Shown in pieces: positions 44,689 through 52,742 of a DNA stretch of 64,000 nucleotides. Made by a program: the position numbers and the translations under genes. The stretch lies in the NCBI GenBank assembly GCA_038735125.1, contig JAVYNU010000002.1:34806-98805 (forward strand), given 5' to 3'. The first letter of the stretch is position 1. Each line of letters begins with the position of its first letter. Source of the DNA: Ignisphaera sp. GTDB taxonomy: Archaea; Thermoproteota; Thermoprotei_A; Sulfolobales; Ignisphaeraceae. Under the pieces are notes generated by a model, which did no database searches, was not told the origin of the DNA, and was given only the letters and a program-made list of their open reading frames with translations.

Positions 44689-45693
44689 CTATATTCTGTA
44701 AAAAGCATCCTCAAATTTCTGGCTATGGGGCACCTTCATATTAATGAATTTCAATAGTTTGTCAATGCTTTTATAGTCTAGTTCTCCATCGTATTTGTAA
44801 ATCCTTAGAGCATCTCTAAGGAGAGCAACATCTATTCCTGTTAATGTTGAGTACCAGTCGAGAAACCTGCTGGGCTCTCTCTTGAAAGCGTCTATCGACT
44901 GTCTATAGATAGTAACTATTTTCTCAACTGCCTCAGGAGGCACCCTACCCGAGATTGCTAGTGTGCAACAATGTTTTGTCTCCTCAAATTCTATACACTC
45001 CTCAATTCTTTTTCCACCCATTTTCTCTATTTCATATGTGATCGGGTGCCAAGCAACAATGTTTCTAGCGCCTCTGCCTCTGGCGATCTCTATAGCCTGT
45101 TGCGAGCTGGTGAAATATAGAACGCTTTCTTCGTTGATCAATCTCTTCTCGCTTGCAACAGCTCTGCATAGATCCATTGTGGAAAGCTCGCTTGACGCTA
45201 CAACACCTTCTGCGCCATCGCCAATCTCATATATAAAGCCACCTCCGATTGCGCCACCGCCAACGATTTTAAAGCTCTTTGAAATTGGATACAGGTAGAG
45301 CTGTGTTGCGAGGGGGCTTAGAACAGCATCGACATCGCCCATTAAAATTGATAGAGTGGCTGAAACAGCGTTTGGATAGACCTTTACATGCAGATCCATT
45401 GAAAGAGAGTCTCTAAGCATTTTAGCAAAATGTCCTAGAAACAGGTATTCGCTCGACCAGACAATTCCAAGAACAAGCCTCTTTCCATGGAAGCTCTTAG
45501 TAAATGGCTTGGCAAGTCTAACAATATATGTGTTGCCAATTCTAACCCTATGAACAACACCTCTTCTCTCAAGCTCTCTCAAAACGATGCTAATATAGGA
45601 CTTGGAAAAGGGTAGAGCCCTATACAAAAACGACTGTGGAACCCCATCGGCATGCCTCGACAGGATATCCAAGATGCTTTCATACGCATCCAT
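44689..45693 (-). CDS. Transcription regulator: winged HTH fused to a solute-binding-like domain
   Basis: A 334-residue protein. Residues 1-62 form an HTH of MarR/Rrf2-like type (ILDILSRHADGVPQSFLYRALPFSKSYISIVLRELERRGVVHRVRIG). Residues 75-320 look like a type 2 periplasmic-binding domain (VLGIVWSSEYLFLGHFAKMLRDSL, GDVDAVLSPLATQLYLYP, IVAWHPITYEIEKMGG), as in nitrate/taurine-binding proteins, but with no signal peptide. So it is probably a cytoplasmic one-component sensor of a small solute. The next gene upstream on the same strand is a Cys/Met PLP enzyme; a sulfur-related effector is possible but unproven. Confidence 0.8.
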   Translation of the reverse strand: MDAYESILDILSRHADGVPQSFLYRALPFSKSYISIVLRELERRGVVHRVRIGNTYIVRLAKPFTKSFHGKRLVLGIVWSSEYLFLGHFAKMLRDSLSMDLHVKVYPNAVSATLSILMGDVDAVLSPLATQLYLYPISKSFKIVGGGAIGGGFIYEIGDGAEGVVASSELSTMDLCRAVASEKRLINEESVLYFTSSQQAIEIARGRGARNIVAWHPITYEIEKMGGKRIEECIEFEETKHCCTLAISGRVPPEAVEKIVTIYRQSIDAFKREPSRFLDWYSTLTGIDVALLRDALRIYKYDGELDYKSIDKLLKFINMKVPHSQKFEDAFYRI

Positions 45694-45796
45694 ATAATGT
45701 TACCTGAAACCCAGAATCTATCTCTTTATTAAAAACATTATAAAATTTGATCAAAGCAAGGGATAGAGCGGAAAACTGTATTGTTTTCATACAGTA

Positions 45797-46996
45797 TTAG
45801 ATGTTGAGTGCCTGCGATATATCCTCTTTCAGATCCTCAACATCCTCTAGCCCAACCGAAAGCCTGATCAGATTCTCTGTTATTCCCAGTTTCACCCTAT
45901 CCTCTGGCTCGATAAACATTGAGCCTGCCTTTGCTGGCAGCACGGCCATGGACTCTGTCCCCCCAAGGCTTGGACACCTCTTAATAACCTTTAGTCTTTT
46001 AAGGAACTTTATAACATCTTGATAGGTGCCCTTTATTTTGAAGCTTATCACCCCTCCAAACAGCGGTTTTTCAAATATTCTCTTCGCTATTTCGTGGTAT
46101 GGACTGCTCTTCAGTCCTGGGTACATAACCTCCTCAATTCTTGGGTGATCAGCCAGATACTCTGCGATCGCCTGGGCGTTTCTGCTATGCTTCTCGAATC
46201 TCACCTCAAGTGTTTTAACACCTCTTAGAATCATGTATGATTCGAATGGTTGTAGTATTCCCCCAAACATTCTCCTCCAATCCCACAAGACAGTTGTGTA
46301 GCTCTTGGAACCCGCAACAACACCTCCAACAACGTCGTTGTGACCTCCAAAGTATTTTGTCATGCTGTGAACAACGAGGTGTGCACCGTATTTAACTGGT
46401 TTTAGGATTACAGGTGTTGTGAATGTGTTGTCGACTACTAGAAGAGTTTTAGAGAGGTCTAGGTGTTTATACAGATACTCAAGATCTATAACCTTGTTTG
46501 TGGGGTTGGTCATAGTCTCTATAAACACCATAGATGTTTTGCTGTCTACAGCCTCAACTATTGCTTCTGCAGAAGGCCAGACCTTGGCGATTTTCAGACT
46601 AAGTTTCTCGGCTAGGTTGTTGAGGAGAACTATTGTGGAGCTGTATAGCTCCATCGGGATGACGACCCTGTCCCCAGGTCTAAGCCTCCACAGAAACGTT
46701 GTCGATATAGCGGCCATGCCACTATTAAACGCTAGTGCATCCTCAGTATTCTCAAGTTTTGCAACAACTCTTTCGAGAGCTCTTGTGGTGGGGTTCTCCT
46801 CTCTTCCATATCTAAGGTAGTTGCCCCTATCAATGAATATGGCATCTCCGGACTCATAGTCAATATATTCGTATATCACACCTAGGTAGATGGGCGGTAT
46901 GTGAGATCCGAAGGCATCTCTATGCTCATGCCCATGAATAGCATCTGTAGAGAGTTTGGCCAAAGCGTTTCTCACCTCTATTCGCTTGCATATCAA
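45797..46996 (-). CDS. Cys/Met-metabolism PLP enzyme (cystathionine gamma-lyase/synthase family)
   Basis: A 399-residue fold-type I enzyme. The PLP-binding Lys is in VVHSMTKYFGGHNDVVGG; other landmarks are ALAFNSGMAAISTTF, VFIETMTNPTNKVIDL, VVDNTFTTPVILKP and SLGGTESMAVLPA. It may act as cystathionine gamma-synthase, gamma-lyase, or O-acetylhomoserine sulfhydrylase; these cannot be told apart by eye. With the core MetE in this window it completes part of a methionine/cysteine route. ATG at 46996; a CTTTTAAAG promoter box on the minus strand lies just upstream at about 47005. Confidence 0.93.
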   Translation of the reverse strand: MICKRIEVRNALAKLSTDAIHGHEHRDAFGSHIPPIYLGVIYEYIDYESGDAIFIDRGNYLRYGREENPTTRALERVVAKLENTEDALAFNSGMAAISTTFLWRLRPGDRVVIPMELYSSTIVLLNNLAEKLSLKIAKVWPSAEAIVEAVDSKTSMVFIETMTNPTNKVIDLEYLYKHLDLSKTLLVVDNTFTTPVILKPVKYGAHLVVHSMTKYFGGHNDVVGGVVAGSKSYTTVLWDWRRMFGGILQPFESYMILRGVKTLEVRFEKHSRNAQAIAEYLADHPRIEEVMYPGLKSSPYHEIAKRIFEKPLFGGVISFKIKGTYQDVIKFLKRLKVIKRCPSLGGTESMAVLPAKAGSMFIEPEDRVKLGITENLIRLSVGLEDVEDLKEDISQALNI

Positions 46997-47086
46997 ATAC
47001 TTTAAAAGCTTTATTCATTTAACAATAACGTTATGGCTATACCATAGTTGTGATCCGAGCTAACGATCTAGGATTGGAGATAAAGA

Positions 47087-47121
47087 CTTTTAAGCCAGAA
47101 CCTGTTTGTATTTGTACAAAC
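47087..47121 (+). promoter_or_regulatory. Symporter promoter with palindromic operator at the transcription start
   Basis: CTTTTAAG at 47087-47094 is the TATA box. GTTTGTA-TTTG-TACAAAC at 47104-47121 is a perfect 7-4-7 inverted repeat that covers the expected start at about 47116. This is the classical place for a repressor. The start codon is at 47138. Confidence 0.6.
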
Positions 47122-47137
47122 GTTTAATGGTGAAAAC

Positions 47138-47335
47138 ATGAGAAGGCTCTTAGCACTATTGTACATAGCTCTAGCGGCCCTTTTCTACGCACCTATGAGC
47201 CCAGCCTTCTCAAACCTTCTATACAGAGCCAATGCCATGGGGCTCTTCATCTACTGGGCAGCATTAACAGTTGTGTGCATTGTTATTGGTTTTGTTCTAT
47301 TGGAGAAGGAGTTTAGAGAGGTGGCTAGGAAATGA
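47138..47335 (+). CDS. Small membrane partner of the symporter (DUF3311/DUF997-like)
   Basis: A 65-residue protein with two membrane helices (residues about 5-25 and 35-55), FYAPMSPAFSNLL between them, and a charged end. Short two-helix proteins of this kind are regularly encoded just before sodium-solute symporters. Its stop overlaps the symporter start (ATGA at 47332), so they are translated together. Confidence 0.8.
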   Translation: MRRLLALLYIALAALFYAPMSPAFSNLLYRANAMGLFIYWAALTVVCIVIGFVLLEKEFREVARK

Positions 47336-48750
47336 TCCTCATATTCATTGTCATGCTTGTAATATTCTTTGTTTCGGGTACTGCAATAGCCTTTTTGAGT
47401 AGGAGATACCTGGGGGTCGGATCAAAGGAGTTTTTCGTTGGTGGCTATAGGGTAGGGGGATTTATATCGGCTATGACATATGCAGCAACAACCTATAGTG
47501 CCTTTATGATGGTTGGTTTAGCAGGTCTAACATTCGCAACTGGGGTTGCATCTCTTGGTTTTGAGCTTGTCTACCTTGCCTCGACGATACTCATACTATC
47601 TACTGTAGGTGTCTACATGTGGTATGAGGCTAGGGCTAGGGGGTGGGTCAGCCCAACAGACATGCTATCAGATTTTTATGGCTCTAGAGCACTCGGTATT
47701 ATAGTAGCCATCCTCTACCTATTCGCATTAGTGCCATACACATCAGCACAGCTCAAGGGCATTGGAGAGGTTTTCAACGCTGTTGGAATAAGCTATGAGA
47801 TGGGCGTCTTGTTTGGAGCAATTGCAATAGCTTTGTGGACAGTTGTAGCCGGTCTGTGGAGTGTTGCAACGACAGATGCTTTTCAGGGGATATGGATGAT
47901 TGTAGGAGCTATAGCGTTTTTTGTGTGGGTGTTGCAATTCCTCTTGCCGTCAGCTGGGATAGACTGGAACAGGTTTGTAGACCTATTGACCAGAAACCAG
48001 AATCTGCTGTCGTTCACATGGAGCACACAGATGTTTGTTGGTATGACGCTCCCATGGATATTCTTTGCATTGACAAACCCACAAGTTGTCCAAAGAATCT
48101 ATATACCGAGGGATGAGAGGGCCTACAAAAGGATGGTGAGATACTTCTCCATCTACGGCTTCATCTACACACTTCTCTGCGTTGTTCTGGGGCTGGCCTA
48201 TAGAGCTTATCTAGAGGGTGTTGGGATGGTGGGCAAGTTCATGGGCAACAGAGATGCTGTTGCACCATACATAATATCTCTGTCCCATCCAATACTAGCA
48301 TCGATTGTCTACGTATCCATAGTAGCAGCTGCAATATCAACGGCAGACTCAATAGTATTGTCTGCTGCAAGTGCAGTTACAAGAGAACTCTATGAGAAGG
48401 TAGCTAAAAACCCAAGGGAATCAACATCAAAAGCGTTTTCATATACATCAATAGCCATAATAATGGTTCTTTCAACAATATTTGCCATAGCTAGGATAGG
48501 GTATGTAGCAGAGCTCTCTGTAGCATCATCAGCTTACCTACTCCCACTAGCACCAATAACACTTGTGGGCATGTTGAAAAAGGGTTTAGGTAGGTGGAGA
48601 CCAGTAGCATCACTAGCACTTGGAGAAGCTATAGCAATATATGCAACAATCCTCTACGGACCTGCAAAGATGCTCACAACACAAATAGCCTTTGGAGTAC
48701 CAACACCACTGTGGATACTAATAGTATCGACAATACCGCTCCTCATATAG
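47332..48750 (+). CDS. Sodium:solute symporter family (SSS) transporter
   Basis: A 472-residue protein with about 12-13 membrane helices. Typical SSS stretches: SKEFFVGGYRVGGFISAMTYAATTYSAFMMVG near the N-terminus, ATTDAFQGIWMI, and VSIVAAAISTADSIVLSAASAVTRELYEK, which carries the sodium-binding Ser/Thr. The solute may be a carboxylate, amino acid or vitamin. A promoter with a palindromic operator precedes the small partner gene. Confidence 0.92.
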   Translation: MILIFIVMLVIFFVSGTAIAFLSRRYLGVGSKEFFVGGYRVGGFISAMTYAATTYSAFMMVGLAGLTFATGVASLGFELVYLASTILILSTVGVYMWYEARARGWVSPTDMLSDFYGSRALGIIVAILYLFALVPYTSAQLKGIGEVFNAVGISYEMGVLFGAIAIALWTVVAGLWSVATTDAFQGIWMIVGAIAFFVWVLQFLLPSAGIDWNRFVDLLTRNQNLLSFTWSTQMFVGMTLPWIFFALTNPQVVQRIYIPRDERAYKRMVRYFSIYGFIYTLLCVVLGLAYRAYLEGVGMVGKFMGNRDAVAPYIISLSHPILASIVYVSIVAAAISTADSIVLSAASAVTRELYEKVAKNPRESTSKAFSYTSIAIIMVLSTIFAIARIGYVAELSVASSAYLLPLAPITLVGMLKKGLGRWRPVASLALGEAIAIYATILYGPAKMLTTQIAFGVPTPLWILIVSTIPLLI

Positions 48751-48855
48751 AGAAAGGATGGATAGATACCTTGCCCACTTAGCGAAGTTTAAATACTTAT
48801 CTTAGTAATTAAATTTTAGTGTTGAACATAATCAGCAATCAAAGGTGTTGATCTA

Positions 48856-50100
48856 GTGTTTGATAGTGCTGAAGAAAAAGTAAGAGGAAAATGGCTATAT
48901 GTATTGGTAGCTGTTGCAGCAATTGCTGTTGGTGGCTGGAGAACAAGTTTCTCCATTTTTCTCAGACCTTTGATGAGCTACTTCGGTCTAGAAGCTGTTA
49001 CACCTATAGCAACAGGCTTCACATTAACAAGCCTTGCCGCAGTATTTTCATCGCCTTTCCTAGGAACACTATATGACAGAAGAGGTCCCGGCATAGTGAT
49101 CTACATAGGTGCTATAACACAGCTTGTATCAGCTCTACTCTTGTACGCAGTTAAGTTCTATCCGTGGAGCATATCGATGTGGCTATGGTATGCCAGTAGT
49201 GTTGTAGGGGGTCTAGGCTCTCCTGCGCTCATAATAGCCTTCAATCCGAGCCTGGTTAGTCTATTCCCTACTAGACCAGACGTAGCCTTGGCCATTGCCC
49301 AGAGCAGTAGCTATCTATCTCTAACACTGTGGACACCACTCTTAAAGGTCATGATGAAGAGTTTCGACATGTTTGCACCCTTTCTAATATTGCCGTTCAT
49401 CTCTCTGTCGATCATAATTGCAAGTGGCAAAATATACTCCAACCTTAGGTTAGAAAGAGCAGAAACGCAAAAGGCTTCGAGAGGTATTAGCGGAGTTTCA
49501 AGGCCTTTTATAATGACGCTTATACCTATATTCCTCATAGCCACCTCCTCAACTATGCTTATGCAGTTCTTAGCCCCTATAATAGTAGATTTTTGTATTG
49601 CTTCTGGTGTAGATGCAGAAGTGGCAAGTGAAGTTTATGTACCACTAGTCATGAGTGTGTCTGGTATTCTGCAAAGTTTAGGAGCCTTTGCATGGGGATT
49701 TGCCGCTATGCAGCTAAGTGTTTTTGTGGCACTTCCCCTTCTATATTCTCTAGAGACCGTTACAGTCCTCCTAGCTCTAAGCCTTACTAGATATGGTGTG
49801 TACCCAGTTATCACAATGCTATGGCTAAGATTTCTAGCATATGGAGGAGAGCCTGTAATCCACATGCTTCTCATACCAACACTATTCGGTAGAGAGAACA
49901 TAGGGAAGTTGCTCGGTGTACAAACATCGACTGTGATGCTAGCATCCATTGTCGGGCCACTAATAGGGGGTCTGGCAAGAGATTTCAATGGAACATACCT
50001 AACAACAGCTTTACTCGCAGGAATAGTCTCTCTAGCAGCAACAATCATAGCAATCACAATTATAACACTGCTGAAGAGAGAACAGCGTCAAAATCGTTGA
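48856..50100 (+). CDS. Major facilitator superfamily transporter
   Basis: A 414-residue protein with 12 predicted helices. The loop between helices 2 and 3 contains GTLYDRRGPGIV, the MFS motif A, and GPLIGGLARDFNGTY lies near the end. It resembles oxalate/formate-type MFS carriers. GTG start at 48856 with GGTG ten bases before; the nearest alternative ATG is far inside. It follows the symporter gene and might share its regulation, although a 105-bp gap with an ATTAAATTT box separates them. Confidence 0.87.
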   Translation: MFDSAEEKVRGKWLYVLVAVAAIAVGGWRTSFSIFLRPLMSYFGLEAVTPIATGFTLTSLAAVFSSPFLGTLYDRRGPGIVIYIGAITQLVSALLLYAVKFYPWSISMWLWYASSVVGGLGSPALIIAFNPSLVSLFPTRPDVALAIAQSSSYLSLTLWTPLLKVMMKSFDMFAPFLILPFISLSIIIASGKIYSNLRLERAETQKASRGISGVSRPFIMTLIPIFLIATSSTMLMQFLAPIIVDFCIASGVDAEVASEVYVPLVMSVSGILQSLGAFAWGFAAMQLSVFVALPLLYSLETVTVLLALSLTRYGVYPVITMLWLRFLAYGGEPVIHMLLIPTLFGRENIGKLLGVQTSTVMLASIVGPLIGGLARDFNGTYLTTALLAGIVSLAATIIAITIITLLKREQRQNR

Positions 50101-50652
50101 TGTGGCATAATGAGAGCTAAATTGTTTGGATCCTTAATTTGCGTAGGGAGAGATGATTAAGGATTAAACAATTTAGTTAAGTATAGTTTTCTCTATAAAA
50201 CAGAGTTTAGCTAGGGACAGCAACTCCTGGAAAGGGTCATCAATATGCAGCCCCTTCAGCATAAGACATATTACAAGACATTACATCCAAGCATTTTCAC
50301 AAAATCTTTATGCTCTCTCCAAACTACTTCATCTCATTCTTCTCACATAGCTTTTCTTTAGAGCATCATCAAGAAGATGTTAGGTTTCATTGGGTTTGAA
50401 CATATCTATTAAAATGTTGCTGACAAACTGCAGGGAGTGTCTAAATATTGATACGTGGTGTTGATGTCTAGTAACAGTGTGGGAGACCAGAATAATGGAT
50501 GTATTTTATGATTGTTCTAGCTTATTCTAAGGTTATAAAGTTTTATAAGCCTTTAAGTCAATGAATATGGCGTGTAATCTTGGGTTTTCGAGACCCTTGT
50601 CTGAATCGTGGTAAGGGCTAGGGAGAATGTGAAATGAAGGTGGAGGATATAA
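50101..50652. other. Gene-free region of 552 bp
   Basis: No coding frame is convincing. At its left end is a long inverted repeat (50117-50176), then AT-rich sequence with no clear structure up to 50525. GGTTATAAAGTTTTATAAGCC at 50532-50552 is a promoter candidate for the HEPN gene, leaving a leader of about 80-130 bases with a possible hairpin around GGGTTTTCGAGACCC (50582-50596). Confidence 0.5.
50117..50176. repeat. Long inverted repeat after the MFS gene
   Basis: The left arm at 50117-50138 pairs with the right arm at 50156-50176: 11 bp (CTAAATTGTTT with AAACAATTTAG), a small internal loop, then 9 bp (ATCCTTAAT with ATTAAGGAT), with a 17-base loop. It begins 17 bp after the MFS stop codon. 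Such a strong stem could be a terminator or mRNA-stabilising hairpin, or the remains of a small mobile element. Confidence 0.6.
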
Positions 50653-51072
50653 GTGTCTGCTCTATACATTACTGTGTGGTGGGGATCATTGGTTTCTAGA
50701 TATATGGATTGGCTGAGACAGTCTGAGAGGAATTTGAGTTCTGCGCATATTAACTATCGTGAGGGTTTGTATGAGGAGGCGTGTTTCGAGTCTCATCAGG
50801 CTGCTGAGAAGGCTGTTAAGGCTCTTCTAAACTATTTTCATAGAGAGAGGAGAGGCCACTCGCTCCTCTACCTAGTTTCTGAGGTTTCTGTTGAGGTGCC
50901 AGAGGATGTGAGGAGATGTGTTTTAGAGTTAGATAAACACTATATCCCCACTAGATACCCAGATGTATATGATGAGGGTGCCCCTCTAGACTACTACTCT
51001 AGAGAAGATGCCGATAGATGTTTGGAATGTGCTAAGAGGATTGTAGAGTGGGTGAAGAGCATTGTTAGATGA
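50653..51072 (+). CDS. HEPN-domain protein of a HEPN-MNT pair
   Basis: A 139-residue protein. HEPN landmarks: LRQSERNLSSAHINYREGLYEEACFESHQAAEKAVKALL and the C-terminal LDKHYIPTRYPDVYDEGAPLDYYSREDADRCLECAKRIVEW. The partner nucleotidyltransferase gene follows with 11-bp overlap. Such pairs act as toxin-antitoxin systems, the HEPN protein being an RNase or the target of nucleotidylation. GTG at 50653 is preceded by GGTGGAGG; ATG at 50704 (MDWLRQ) is the more family-like start, and an overlapping short frame at 50634-50699 ends just before it. Confidence 0.85.
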   Translation: MSALYITVWWGSLVSRYMDWLRQSERNLSSAHINYREGLYEEACFESHQAAEKAVKALLNYFHRERRGHSLLYLVSEVSVEVPEDVRRCVLELDKHYIPTRYPDVYDEGAPLDYYSREDADRCLECAKRIVEWVKSIVR

Positions 51073-51457
51073 TTTGAAGAGCTTGGTTGAAAGCTATAGA
51101 AATAGGTTTTCGCTAAAACTTGTTGTGCTCTTTGGCTCTAGGGCGAGGGGGAACTACACAGATGAAAGCGATATTGATATTTTGGTTGTTGCAGATAACC
51201 TCCCGAAAGACCCTAGAGAAGCGTTCTCAATGTTGCGAGACGCTAGGTATCCTAGTGTCAACCCCATAGGCTTCAACACAGAGGTGTTCCTCAAGAAACT
51301 TAGATCTGGCAGCACATTTCTACTCGAAATACTAGATGAAGGTGCTGTCCTATACGCAGACAAAGAGTTTTACACAATGGTAATGAAAATCTATGAAGAT
51401 GTGAGGAGAAGATATGTTAGAAGGGGAAAAACATGGATCGAAATCTCCGAGCAGTAG
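51062..51457 (+). CDS. MNT-type minimal nucleotidyltransferase
   Basis: A 131-residue protein with VVLFGSRARGNYTDESDIDILVVAD, the GSxARG...DxD motif of the DNA polymerase beta superfamily. TTG start at 51062, inside the end of the HEPN gene. In known pairs MNT adds AMP to the HEPN partner and so silences it. Its downstream part ends VRRRYVRRGKTWIEISEQ. Confidence 0.86.
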   Translation: MLDDLKSLVESYRNRFSLKLVVLFGSRARGNYTDESDIDILVVADNLPKDPREAFSMLRDARYPSVNPIGFNTEVFLKKLRSGSTFLLEILDEGAVLYADKEFYTMVMKIYEDVRRRYVRRGKTWIEISEQ

Positions 51458-51797
51458 CAAAAATACGATACAAGATCAAGGCTTCTCCAAAACACTATCA
51501 GCCAACCTCAGAATACTTCAACCGCGGAAGTCAATAAAGCTATACACAAATATTCGATGATCTGCTTCAGCTATGGGCTCATCAATGCAGTGCTACATAC
51601 AGCTTTTCTTTTTAATATAGCTTTTTACTGTTTGCTCTTTGCATCTATTCCATTGAATTCAATGAACTTCATCAATCATAGGACATACTCTTACAACTGA
51701 AAGCCTCGTCCTTCGAAGCAAGGCGTTTTTATGATCATTTAACATAAAGTCTCTAAAATTTAAAGGCTAAATTGTAGAAGTTTTTGAGGTGTTGTAG
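51458..51797. other. Gene-free region of 340 bp with an IS605-type relic
   Basis: No intact gene. The piece 51694-51723 is a relic right end (separate entry). Around 51600-51640 is a T-rich stretch. AATTTAAAGGC near 51760 may be the promoter of the PaREP1 gene. No tnpB fragment was recognised. Confidence 0.5.
51694..51723 (+). mobile_element. Solo IS605/IS1341-type right-end relic (copy B)
   Basis: Begins CAACTGAAAGCCTCG and ends GAAGCAAGG. Compared with copy A at 9846-9875 it has 23 of 30 identical bases and seven transitions, no transversions. The stem is weaker here. It lies in an accessory region beside HEPN-MNT and PaREP1 genes. Confidence 0.5.
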
Positions 51798-52376
51798 ATG
51801 GTGGTTACAGATCCAAAAAGGGCTTTTGAATGTTCTCAGGTTGTGGCGCATATTACGCTGGCGGAAAAGCATCTTGAAGAGGGTAGGAATTTAATTGATG
51901 GAGATCCTGTTCAAGCGAGTGAGAAGCTCTACAAGGCTGCTGGGGGGTGTGTAAAGGCCCTAGCCCCATATCTAAACCTTGAGGAAATAGTTGTAGAGGC
52001 TGAGGAGAGGGGTAGATGGACTGCGACAGAGCTGGAGAAGGCTGTTCTGAGGGCTGCTCAGAAAATCGGGGAGTGGATACTAGGCTCCTGGAACCATGCA
52101 TGGGCACTTCATGTATGGGGCTTCCACGAAGCAAATCTCGACGCTGAAGACATTAGAGCAAGGCTGCCATACATAGAGAAGATTGTGATAGAAACAAAGA
52201 AGATAATCTCTGCAAAGTATAGAGTCTCATTAAAGAGTCTACAGCATCTATGCACAATAGTTATACAGCAACACAGGCCTTTTGCTACCAACTCCTATAT
52301 TTCTGTCCTTCTCCATAATGTAGAGAACAAGACTTTGAACAAGATCTTTCTCTATCAAACCACGAAAGTCATTTAA
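51798..52376 (+). CDS. PaREP1-family protein, with odd C-terminal tail
   Basis: A 192-residue protein. Residues 10-155 match the PaREP1/PaREP8 helical family, common in crenarchaea and distantly HEPN-like: AEKHLEEGRNLIDGDPVQASEKLYKAAGGCVKALA and ILGSWNHAWALHVWGFHEANLDAEDIRARLPYIEKIV. The last 35 residues (about 158-192: QHLCTIVIQQHRPF...) are unlike the family and look like read-through into other sequence, so the gene may have lost its original stop. ATG at 51798 after GAGGTGTTG. Confidence 0.82.
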   Translation: MVVTDPKRAFECSQVVAHITLAEKHLEEGRNLIDGDPVQASEKLYKAAGGCVKALAPYLNLEEIVVEAEERGRWTATELEKAVLRAAQKIGEWILGSWNHAWALHVWGFHEANLDAEDIRARLPYIEKIVIETKKIISAKYRVSLKSLQHLCTIVIQQHRPFATNSYISVLLHNVENKTLNKIFLYQTTKVI

Positions 52377-52742
52377 TTCGCAAATGCTTTGAAAGCATTC
52401 GGCGCATTCTCCAAACTCCGTTCCTAACAACTACATCCACGCATCTCGATTAATCAATATCTGAATCTTGTAATCTGATACAGGTCAAGGCTGCGATAAT
52501 TTAATTCAACACCTACGGAAGCTCGTCTCCACCAGAGACTTCCATAGATTATGCAATGAGCAGATGAAAGTTTTTAAGGGTTTAGTAGCAGATAATGGAA
52601 AGAGATGAAAGGTCTGGAATTCTATTTTCTAGGATCAAAAGCCTATAAGATTTAAAATTTGGTTTTGGGGAGGTTGGGGGTGTTAGCTGGTTGAGTTGAT
52701 TTGATTAATGTTTTTAAGTTTGGGTCTAATACGCTACATTAG
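52377..52742. other. Gene-free region of 366 bp
   Basis: No convincing gene. A 60-codon minus-strand frame at 52248-52430 overlaps the odd PaREP1 tail and is not family-like. GTTTTTAAGTTTGGG around 52710 is the promoter candidate for the next gene, with AGGTG at 52741 as the ribosome site. Confidence 0.45.

Noticed and set aside
52248..52430. 60-codon minus-strand frame
   Set aside because: Overlaps the PaREP1 tail, has no recognisable domain and no promoter or ribosome site; left out as a gene.
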